Shown: one piece after another, positions 1-5,402 of the stretch
Numbering within the stretch: the first letter of the stretch is position 1
How the letters are laid out: every line of letters begins with the position of its first letter
DNA from: DATDAH01 sp036525535
GTDB taxonomy: Bacteria; Actinomycetota; Acidimicrobiia; Acidimicrobiales; DATDAH01
Direction of reading: 5' to 3'
Assembly (NCBI GenBank): GCA_036525535.1
Contig: DATDAH010000040.1
Coordinates: 1 to 10,590, forward strand
Length of the DNA: 10,590 bases
Position numbers and translations under genes: made by a program
Notes under the pieces: model-generated
Databases searched by the model: none
Told to the model about the DNA's origin: nothing
Seen by the model: only the letters and a program-made list of their open reading frames with translations

Positions 1-566
1 ACAACATCGGTCCCCTGGTCGCCGTCATCACCCTCGGCATCTGCCTGGGCTTCCTGCCCCACAACTTCAACCCGGCCCGGATCTTCATGGGCGACGGAGG
101 GGCGCTCCTGCTGGGCCTGCTCATGGCCAGCTCGACCATCGCCGTCGGGGGGAGCCAGAACGAGCCGTTCAGCGGCCAGGTCTACTTCTTCTTCGCCCCG
201 CTGTTCATCCCGCTGTTCATCCTCGGGGTGCCCATCATCGACACGCTGTTCGCCATCATCCGGCGGGCCTCCAAGCGGTCGGGTGTCGCCACGGCCGACA
301 AGGAGCACCTGCACCACCGGCTGATGCGCCTGGGCCACGGCCAGCGTCGGGCCGTGCTCATCCTCTGGGCCTGGACGGCGGCGCTGTCCGGGCTCGTGCT
401 CTATCCCGCCTACACCGGTCGGGGGGACGCGGTGGCCCCGCTGGCCGTCGTCGTCCTCGGCTTCGGCCTCTACGTGTTCTTCCACCCGGGCACCCGGGGC
501 GGCAACGGCAACGGGTCGGTCGAAGAGCCGGACCTCTCCTCGGCGGACGACGCCGAAGTCACCTAA
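1..566 (+). CDS. wecA: WecA/TagO-type polyprenyl-phosphate GlcNAc-1-phosphate transferase, 3' part (5' end outside window)
   Basis: This is an integral membrane enzyme of the MraY/WecA family. The family transfers a phospho-N-acetylhexosamine from a UDP-sugar to polyprenyl phosphate, the first lipid-linked step of cell-wall glycopolymer synthesis. The open frame runs in from the window edge (first full codon at 3), so the N-terminal half is missing and the ATG at 87 is internal. Visible motifs are FNPARIFMGD, whose Asp belongs to the family active site, then GVPIIDTLFAIIRR, then the HLHHRL motif followed by RLGHGQRRAVLILW, which is typical of the WecA/TagO branch. About five hydrophobic segments are visible, ending in a short polar, acidic tail. 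The loop after MGD reads GGALLLG instead of the commoner SGS-type sequence, a small deviation. In mycobacteria wecA also lies just upstream of atpI-atpB, which supports the assignment. The exact acceptor lipid and sugar cannot be read from the sequence. Confidence 0.9.
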   Translation, partial: NIGPLVAVITLGICLGFLPHNFNPARIFMGDGGALLLGLLMASSTIAVGGSQNEPFSGQVYFFFAPLFIPLFILGVPIIDTLFAIIRRASKRSGVATADKEHLHHRLMRLGHGQRRAVLILWAWTAALSGLVLYPAYTGRGDAVAPLAVVVLGFGLYVFFHPGTRGGNGNGSVEEPDLSSADDAEVT

Positions 567-600
567 TCTGCCGCCGGTCGGCGCTTACCTCCGAGGGAAT

Positions 601-629
601 TTGCACGCCCGGGAGCCCGTGGATAGATT
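601..629 (+). promoter_or_regulatory. Candidate sigma-A-type promoter of the atp operon
   Basis: TTGCAC at 601-606 and TAGATT at 624-629 are separated by exactly 17 nt and lie in a locally A/T-rich patch between wecA and the atp genes. The -10 hexamer matches the TAnnnT pattern of actinobacterial promoters; the -35 matches the consensus only in TTG. A start near 635-637 would give a leader of about 70 nt before the first gene and would place the 646-665 hairpin inside the transcript. Read-through from wecA is also possible, since no convincing terminator follows it. Confidence 0.45.
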
Positions 630-645
630 GAGAAAGTATTCACAA

Positions 646-665
646 GCTCCCCGGTGACGGGGAGC
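646..665 (+). promoter_or_regulatory. Leader hairpin with GUGA tetraloop upstream of the atp operon
   Basis: GCTCCCCG (646-653) and CGGGGAGC (658-665) are perfect reverse complements around GTGA (654-657). In RNA this is an 8-bp, G/C-rich stem closed by a GNRA-class tetraloop. No T-run follows, so it does not look like an intrinsic terminator. It lies about 40 nt before the first start codon and within the expected 5' leader. A role in mRNA stabilisation, as a protein-binding site or in translational control is inference; the inverted repeat itself is directly visible. Confidence 0.6.
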
Positions 666-694
666 GAGCGCCGCCAGTGCCGCCGACGCCGACC

Positions 695-698
695 AGGA
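695..698 (+). promoter_or_regulatory. Ribosome binding site that fixes the atpZ-like start
   Basis: AGGA lies 6 nt before GTG 705, a normal spacing. The alternative in-frame GTG at 654 has no Shine-Dalgarno-like sequence before it and sits in the loop of the 646-665 hairpin, so the 705 start is preferred. Confidence 0.5.
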
Positions 699-704
699 CA
701 TCCC

Positions 705-1010
705 GTGGAGACCAACCCCCAGCGAGACTCAGGACAGCACCGGTTCCTGGCGTTCCACACCGCTGTCGGGGACCGTGGTCAGGGCGGCGACGGGCTGATC
801 ATGGCCTTCGAGCTCGTGCTCACCACGACGATCTTCGCCGGGCTCGGGTTCTGGCTGGACCGCACGATCGGCACCATCCCGCTCTTCACCGTCGTGTTCG
901 GGGTCTTCACCCTGGTCTACGAGGTCTGGAAGATCGTCGCGACCTACGACGCCGAGATGACCGCCCACGCCGAGCAGCGCCGGCCGCTGCGCCAGGGCCC
1001 GGTCCGATGA
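705..1010 (+). CDS. atpZ: AtpZ/AtpI-family ATP synthase accessory membrane protein
   Basis: This is a 101-residue protein with two predicted membrane helices (about 31-50 and 58-79). Between and within them is the family pattern AGLGFWLDRTIGTIP, followed by a hydrophobic stretch ending VYEVWKIV. Proteins of this group are encoded at the head of many atp operons; they have been proposed to help c-ring assembly or Mg2+ supply, but no catalytic role is firmly established. The N-terminal ~30 residues are polar and the C-terminal ~20 are basic. The start is GTG at 705, chosen for its AGGA ribosome site; GTG 654 would add 17 mostly Arg-rich residues. The stop overlaps the start of the next gene in an ATGA, indicating translational coupling. 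The family call rests on a short motif, so the symbol is tentative. Confidence 0.75.
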   Translation: METNPQRDSGQHRFLAFHTAVGDRGQGGDGLIMAFELVLTTTIFAGLGFWLDRTIGTIPLFTVVFGVFTLVYEVWKIVATYDAEMTAHAEQRRPLRQGPVR

Positions 1011-1468
1011 CCGCCACCGACGCCCCCCGCTCGGCGATCCCGCCGGCCTCCGCCGCCCCCGAGGCCGACGTGGCCAAGGACATGCTCCGGCGCATGGTCT
1101 GGGTCGCCCCCGCCTTCGTCCTCGCCGGCTTCATCGGCTGGGGGACCGACGGCGCCCTGTCCGCCCTCCTCGGTCTCGCTCTCGTCGCCGCCAACTTCGC
1201 CGCCGCCGCCGGCCTCATGGGCTGGGGCGCTCGCACATCGCCCACCGTCCTCGGCATCGCCGTGCTCGGTGGCTACGTCGTCCGGCTCAGCGTCGTCCTC
1301 GGCGTCCTCTGGCTCCTGCAGGACGTCAGCTGGGTCGAGATGGTGCCCCTGGGCGTCACCCTCGTCGCCACCCACCTCGGCCTCCTCCTCTGGGAGACCA
1401 AGTACGTCTCACTCTCGCTCGCCTACCCCGGCCTCAAGCCCGGGGCTCACACGGAGGGTTCGAAGTAA
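1007..1468 (+). CDS. atpI: ATP synthase protein I-like membrane protein (AtpI)
   Basis: This is a 153-residue protein with a Pro/Ala-rich cytoplasmic N-terminus (1-25) followed by four hydrophobic segments at about 31-46, 50-73, 79-104 and 108-129. The third contains GGYVVRLSVVLGV, with a membrane-embedded Arg at 93 as in AtpI-like proteins. The ATG at 1007 overlaps the upstream stop (ATGA) and has an AGGG 9 nt before it. A longer frame extends upstream but overlaps the AtpZ-like gene in another frame and is Arg/Pro-rich shadow coding. Position between wecA/atpZ and atpB matches the mycobacterial atpI locus. AtpI is generally dispensable and is thought to assist c-ring assembly; that role is carried over from the family. 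Sequence conservation is low, so position and topology carry much of the call. Confidence 0.75.
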   Translation: MTATDAPRSAIPPASAAPEADVAKDMLRRMVWVAPAFVLAGFIGWGTDGALSALLGLALVAANFAAAAGLMGWGARTSPTVLGIAVLGGYVVRLSVVLGVLWLLQDVSWVEMVPLGVTLVATHLGLLLWETKYVSLSLAYPGLKPGAHTEGSK

Positions 1469-1470
1469 CC

Positions 1471-2235
1471 GTGTTCGCCATCGACTTCCCACCGGTCAGC
1501 CACGTCATCGAGTGGCCCGAGTTCTTCCTCGAGGGCACGCCGTTCGCGGTCAGCAAGGTCGTCGTCCTCATGTGGATCTCGGCGCTGATCTCGGTCGGCT
1601 TCGTGATCCTGGCCGGCCGCAACTTCAAGATGGTCCCCCGCCCGCTGCAGAACGTGGGCGAGTCGCTCTACGGCTTCATCCAGGACGGCATCATCCTGGA
1701 GACGATGGGCCCCGACGGCCTGAAGTACACGTCGTTCCTCGGGTCGCTGTTCGTCTTCGTGCTCAGCTGCAACATCTGGGGGATCATCCCCGGTGCGCAG
1801 ATGCCGGTGAACGCCCGGATCGCGCTGCCCTTCTTCCTGGCGATGATGGTGTGGGTCATCTTCGTGGTGGTCGGCGTCAAGAAGCAGGGCCCGCTCACGT
1901 ACCTGAAGAACACGGGCTTCCCGCCGGGCGTGCCGTGGCCGCTCTACTTCCTGGTGACGCCCATCGAGCTGGTCTCGACGTTCATCGTGCGGCCGCTGTC
2001 GATGTTCGTCCGGCTCTTCGCCAACATGCTGGCCGGCCACCTGCTGCTCACCAGCTTCGCCGTCATCTGCGCCGCGCTGTTCAGCCTGACGCTGTCGCTG
2101 ATCATCCTGCCGTTCTCGTTCGGCCTGCTCGCCGCGCTCACCGGGTTCGAGATCCTGGTGGCCTTCCTGCAGGCCTTCATCTTCACCATTCTCGCTGCCG
2201 TGTACATCGGTAGCTCGATGCATCCAGAGCACTAG
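1471..2235 (+). CDS. atpB: F1Fo ATP synthase subunit a
   Basis: This is the stator subunit of the membrane proton channel. It is 254 residues long with multiple hydrophobic helices. The essential Arg is R181 in MFVRLFANMLAGH, equivalent to E. coli R210. Nine residues on is H190, where E. coli has E219. In the last helix E227 occupies the E. coli H245 position and Q234 the Q252 position (LQAFIF). The E/H pair is therefore swapped relative to E. coli, an arrangement known from mitochondria and many other bacteria. Other family marks are NIWGIIPG (101-108) and PIELVSTFIVRPLSMF (164-179). The start is GTG, with GGAGGG at 1453-1458 in the end of atpI, a rather long 12-nt spacing. It lies 2 nt after the atpI stop. 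No missing key residue was seen. Confidence 0.97.
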   Translation: MFAIDFPPVSHVIEWPEFFLEGTPFAVSKVVVLMWISALISVGFVILAGRNFKMVPRPLQNVGESLYGFIQDGIILETMGPDGLKYTSFLGSLFVFVLSCNIWGIIPGAQMPVNARIALPFFLAMMVWVIFVVVGVKKQGPLTYLKNTGFPPGVPWPLYFLVTPIELVSTFIVRPLSMFVRLFANMLAGHLLLTSFAVICAALFSLTLSLIILPFSFGLLAALTGFEILVAFLQAFIFTILAAVYIGSSMHPEH

Positions 2236-2239
2236 GAGG
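2234..2239 (+). promoter_or_regulatory. Strong Shine-Dalgarno for atpE, overlapping the atpB stop
   Basis: AGGAGG begins inside the TAG stop of atpB and lies 4 nt before GTG 2244. It is the best match to the anti-Shine-Dalgarno among the starts in this operon. Subunit c is needed in many more copies than a or b, so a strong site here fits differential translation; that link is inference. Confidence 0.8.
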
Positions 2240-2243
2240 AACC

Positions 2244-2507
2244 GTGCTGGACATCCTGACCATCGCCGCCCAAGCGGAAGGCGAACTCGAGGCCGGCCTG
2301 ACCGCCGTCGGACGAGGCATCGTCTACGGCGGCGCAGCCATCGGCCCCGGCATCGGCATCGGCATCGTGGTGGGCAACGCCATCACCGCCATGGCCCGTC
2401 AGCCGGAAGCCGCGGGCACGGTGCGCACCACCATGTTCCTGGGCATCGCCTTCACCGAGGCGCTCGCGCTGTTCGGCTTCGTCCTCGCCTTCATCATCAG
2501 CGGCTGA
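2244..2507 (+). CDS. atpE: F1Fo ATP synthase subunit c (proteolipid, c-ring)
   Basis: This is an 87-residue hairpin protein that oligomerises into the rotor ring. Helix 1 contains the glycine-repeat segment GGAAIGPGIGIGIVVG (29-44). The polar loop is ARQPEA (51-56), the classic RQP contact with gamma/epsilon. Helix 2 carries the ion-binding carboxylate E72 in FTEALALFGF. The residue after E72 is Ala, and the Ser/Thr and Tyr ligands of Na+-type rings are missing, so coupling to protons is predicted. The N-terminus before helix 1 has about 20 extra residues, moderately acidic, compared with a minimal c subunit; no cleavage is predicted with confidence. The start is GTG, driven by the strong upstream ribosome site. 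Ring stoichiometry cannot be deduced. Confidence 0.97.
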   Translation: MLDILTIAAQAEGELEAGLTAVGRGIVYGGAAIGPGIGIGIVVGNAITAMARQPEAAGTVRTTMFLGIAFTEALALFGFVLAFIISG

Positions 2508-2514
2508 GGTCGTC

Positions 2515-3171
2515 ATGCGAACCCGACTGCTGCTGAGCGGGGTGGCCCTCACCCTGGTCGCCCTCTTCGGGTGGACCGGGACGGCCCACGCCGCCAGCGA
2601 AGAAGAGCTCCGTGAGGAGTGCATCCACATCCTCGAGGAGGGTGGAGAGGTCGACGACTGCCAAGAGGCGCCGAGCCCCATCCTGCCCGAGTGGAACGAG
2701 CTGATCTGGGGCGCCCTGTCGTTCCTGGTCGTGTTCGGTGCGCTGGCCAAGTTCGGCTTCCCGCCCATCAAGAAGGGCCTCGAGGACCGTGCCGCCAAGA
2801 TCCAGGGTGACCTGGACGAGGCCGAGGCGGCCAAGGCCGAGGTGACCAGCAAGGCGGCGGAGTACGACGCCAAGCTGGCCGAGGCCCGGAGCGACGCGGC
2901 CCGGATCATCGAAGAGGCCCGCCAGGACGCCGACGCCTACCGGTCGGACAAGAAGACCGAAGCGGACGCGGAGATCGCCCGGCTGAAGGCGCAGGCGCAG
3001 GCCGACGTCGAGGCGGCGAAGGCCCAGGCGATCGGCGACCTCCGGGGCGAGGTGGCCACGCTGGCCATCGGCGCGGCCGAGCACGTCGTGGGCCAGAGCC
3101 TGGACCGCGACGCCAACGTGGCGCTGGTCGAGCAGTTCATCGACTCGGTCGGGGCCAAGGGCTCGAACTGA
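2515..3171 (+). CDS. atpF: F1Fo ATP synthase subunit b with predicted signal peptide
   Basis: This is the peripheral stalk subunit, 218 residues. Residues 1-26 look like a cleavable signal peptide: basic MRTR, a hydrophobic core, then TAHA before Ala27. Residues 27-58 are acidic and contain C36 and C49. The usual b membrane helix follows (about 60-82, NELIWGALSFLVVFGALAKF), then PPIKKGLEDR and a long Ala/Glu/Lys-rich coiled coil (about 88-180). The C-terminus (VVGQSLDRDANVALVEQFID) is the delta-contacting end. If the signal peptide is cleaved, the N-terminus would be extracytoplasmic with a two-Cys segment outside the membrane. Typical bacterial b subunits are about 155-170 residues, so the extra length is mostly N-terminal. 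The start ATG 2515 has GAGG overlapping the atpE stop. The stop shares one base with atpH. It is not fused to delta, unlike in mycobacteria. Confidence 0.93.
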   Translation: MRTRLLLSGVALTLVALFGWTGTAHAASEEELREECIHILEEGGEVDDCQEAPSPILPEWNELIWGALSFLVVFGALAKFGFPPIKKGLEDRAAKIQGDLDEAEAAKAEVTSKAAEYDAKLAEARSDAARIIEEARQDADAYRSDKKTEADAEIARLKAQAQADVEAAKAQAIGDLRGEVATLAIGAAEHVVGQSLDRDANVALVEQFIDSVGAKGSN

Positions 3172-3713
3172 TGGCCGAAGCCAGCCGCTCCCTCGCCTAT
3201 GCCGCGGCGATGTACGCGGTCGCCAACGCCGAGGGCCAGCTGTCCTCGGTGGGCGACGAGCTCTTCGCCGTGGCCCGGGCCATCGAGGGCAACGACGCAC
3301 TGCGTGACGCCCTGGGTGATCCCCACCTGCCGGCGGAGCGACGCCAGCAGATCATCGAGGACCTCGCCGGCTCCCGGACCTCCGACGTGACCCTCAGCCT
3401 GGCCTCCATGGTCGTGGCCGCCGGTCGCGGGCGGGAGCTGCCCGACATCGTCGATGCGCTGCTGCAGCTGTCCGCCGAGGACCAGGGTCGCCAGGTGGCC
3501 GAGGTGCGCTCGGCCATCGAGCTCTCCGAAGACCAGCAGGAGCGGCTCGCCGCGGCCCTGAAGTCCGCCACCGGTCGTGACGTGGACGTCCGCGTCGTCG
3601 TCGACCCCACCGTGGTCGGCGGCCTGGTGGTCCGGGTCGGCGACCAGGTCATCGACGGCACGGTCCGCCACCGCCTGTCCCAGCTCCGCGAATCCCTGTC
3701 CGCCCGCTCCTGA
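3171..3713 (+). CDS. atpH: F1Fo ATP synthase subunit delta
   Basis: This is the 180-residue OSCP-type subunit that joins the b stalk to the top of alpha3beta3. The N-terminal helical domain (about 5-105) begins SRSLAYAAAMYAVA, as delta subunits do. The C-terminal domain carries the family signature VDPTVVGGLVVRVGD with IDGTVRHRLSQLRESL (about 144-176). The length is normal for a stand-alone delta. The start ATG overlaps the last base of the atpF stop (TGATG), so translation is probably coupled. No anomaly was seen. Confidence 0.95.
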   Translation: MAEASRSLAYAAAMYAVANAEGQLSSVGDELFAVARAIEGNDALRDALGDPHLPAERRQQIIEDLAGSRTSDVTLSLASMVVAAGRGRELPDIVDALLQLSAEDQGRQVAEVRSAIELSEDQQERLAAALKSATGRDVDVRVVVDPTVVGGLVVRVGDQVIDGTVRHRLSQLRESLSARS

Positions 3714-3721
3714 GCCCCAAC

Positions 3722-3736
3722 GAGGAACAAGAGGAA
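3722..3736 (+). promoter_or_regulatory. Duplicated GAGGAA purine tract before atpA
   Basis: GAGGAA occurs at 3722-3727 and again at 3731-3736, a 9-nt direct spacing in the 33-nt gap between atpH and atpA. The downstream copy is the likely ribosome site, although its spacing to ATG 3747 is about 10-12 nt. The upstream copy may be a stand-by site or chance. This is the longest gap within the operon. Confidence 0.4.
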
Positions 3737-3746
3737 GACGCCAACC

Positions 3747-5396
3747 ATGGCTGATCTGAACATCGACACCACGGACATCACCGCCGCCCTGCGCAAGAAC
3801 CTCGACGGCTACACACCGGACCTCTCGGTCACCCAGGTCGGCCGCGTCCTCGAGGTCGGCGACGGCATCGCGCGGGTGTCGGGCCTGCCCGACTGCGCCG
3901 TCAACGAGCTCCTGGAGTTCGACGGGGGCACCGTCGGCCTCGCCCTGAACCTGGACGAGGAGTCCATCGGCGCCGTCATCCTGGGTGAAGGCGAGCAGAT
4001 CGCCGCCATCGAGGAGGGCTCCTCGGTGCAGGCGACCGGTCGCATCCAGACCGTCCCCGTCGGCGACGCGCTGATCGGACGGGTGGTGAACGCCCTCGGC
4101 GAGCCCATCGACGGCGCCGGGCCGGTGAACGCCGAGCTCACCCGCCGCATGGAGATCCAGGCCCCGGGCATCACCCGGCGCAAGCCGGTCCACGAGCCGA
4201 TGCAGACCGGGATCAAGGCCATCGACGCCATGACGCCGATCGGTCGGGGCCAGCGCGAGCTGATCATCGGCGACCGCAAGACGGGCAAGACGACCATCTG
4301 CGTCGACACGATCCTGAACCAGGCCGGCCAGGGCGTGAAGTGCATCTACGTGGCCATCGGCCAGAAGAGCTCGACGGTCGCCCAGACGGTCAACACGCTC
4401 CGCGAGCACGGCGCCATGGAGTACACGGTCGTGGTCTGCGCCCCGGCCGCCGATCCGGCGCCGTTCAAGTACATCGCCCCGTACGCCGGCTGCGCCATGG
4501 GCCAGCACTGGATGGAGAACGGCGAGCACGCCCTGGTCGTCTACGACGACCTCTCCAAGCAGGCCGAGGCCTACCGCCAGATGTCCCTGCTGCTGCGCCG
4601 CCCGCCGGGCCGCGAGGCCTACCCCGGTGACGTCTTCTACCTCCACAGCCGCCTGCTGGAGCGCGCCGCCAAGCTCTCCGACGCCGAGGGCGCCGGTTCG
4701 CTGACGGCCCTGCCGGTCATCGAGACCAAGGCGGGCGACGTGTCGGCCTACATCCCGACCAACGTGATCTCGATCACCGACGGTCAGGTGTACCTCCAGG
4801 ACGACCTCTTCAAGTCCGGCGTGCGCCCCGCGGTCGACGTGGGCATCTCGGTGTCCCGCGTGGGCGGTGACGCCCAGATCAAGGCCATGAAGTCGGTGTC
4901 GGGCACGCTCAAGCTCGACCTCGCCCAGTTCCGTGAGCTGGAGGCCTTCGCCACGTTCGGCTCCGAGCTGGACAAGGTCTCGGCCGCCCAGCTCGACCGC
5001 GGCTACCGCCTGACCGAGCTGCTCAAGCAGAACCTGAACTCGCCCATGCCGGTCGAGGAGCAGGTCGTGTCGATCTTCGCCGGTACGAACGGCTACCTCG
5101 ACGACATCGGGGTCGAGGACGTGAAGCGCTTCGAGTCCGAGCTCCTCGACTTCGTCAAGACCCGCCACGGCATCATCCTCGAGACGATCCGGGACAAGGG
5201 CACGCTGCCCGAGGAGGACGGCCTCGACGCCGCCGTCAAGGGCTTCGCCGAGCAGTTCCAGCCCACCGTCGACGTGGCGCCGGAGCCCGACGCCGAAGCG
5301 CAGGCCGACGCCGAGACCACCCTGGCCGGTGGCCGGGCCGAGGCCACGCTGCCCGAAGTCGAGATCGCCCGGGACGACGACGAGGACGACGAGTAG
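3747..5396 (+). CDS. atpA: F1Fo ATP synthase subunit alpha, with acidic C-terminal extension
   Basis: This is the non-catalytic nucleotide-binding subunit of F1, 549 residues. The N-terminal beta-barrel spans about 25-95. The P-loop is GDRKTGKT (175-182) and the Walker B strand is ALVVYDDLS (262-270). The alpha/beta signature PAVDVGISVSRVGG (361-374) includes the arginine finger R371. The C-terminal helical domain ends near residue 505. Beyond it are about 45 residues rich in Ala, Glu, Pro and Asp that end in DDDEDDE. E. coli alpha has 513 residues, whereas mycobacterial alpha has an extension of similar length that restrains ATP hydrolysis; here the tail composition is acidic. It stands 33 nt after atpH and 6 nt before atpG. 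The catalytic-interface residues are all present. Confidence 0.98.
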   Translation: MADLNIDTTDITAALRKNLDGYTPDLSVTQVGRVLEVGDGIARVSGLPDCAVNELLEFDGGTVGLALNLDEESIGAVILGEGEQIAAIEEGSSVQATGRIQTVPVGDALIGRVVNALGEPIDGAGPVNAELTRRMEIQAPGITRRKPVHEPMQTGIKAIDAMTPIGRGQRELIIGDRKTGKTTICVDTILNQAGQGVKCIYVAIGQKSSTVAQTVNTLREHGAMEYTVVVCAPAADPAPFKYIAPYAGCAMGQHWMENGEHALVVYDDLSKQAEAYRQMSLLLRRPPGREAYPGDVFYLHSRLLERAAKLSDAEGAGSLTALPVIETKAGDVSAYIPTNVISITDGQVYLQDDLFKSGVRPAVDVGISVSRVGGDAQIKAMKSVSGTLKLDLAQFRELEAFATFGSELDKVSAAQLDRGYRLTELLKQNLNSPMPVEEQVVSIFAGTNGYLDDIGVEDVKRFESELLDFVKTRHGIILETIRDKGTLPEEDGLDAAVKGFAEQFQPTVDVAPEPDAEAQADAETTLAGGRAEATLPEVEIARDDDEDDE

Positions 5397-5402
5397 GCCC
5401 GC

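Noticed and set aside
570..582. GCCG...CGGC inverted repeat after the wecA stop as a terminator
   Set aside because: The stem is only 4 bp and no T-run follows; this is expected by chance in such G/C-rich DNA.
654..704. Earlier GTG start (654) for the AtpZ-like gene
   Set aside because: It has no ribosome site, lies in the loop of the leader hairpin, and would add an Arg-rich stretch not typical of the family.
677..1006. Long N-terminal extension of the AtpI-like gene
   Set aside because: It overlaps the AtpZ-like gene in another frame and reads as Arg/Pro/His-rich noise; the ATGA overlap at 1007 is the natural start.
1447..2232. Minus-strand frame opposite atpB
   Set aside because: The translation is Asp/Glu/His/Gln/Arg-rich with no hydrophobic core or motif, the usual antisense image of a membrane protein gene.
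5373..5393. GAC/GAG-rich run as a microsatellite repeat
   Set aside because: It encodes the acidic end of alpha in frame and has mixed codons, so it is better explained as coding sequence.
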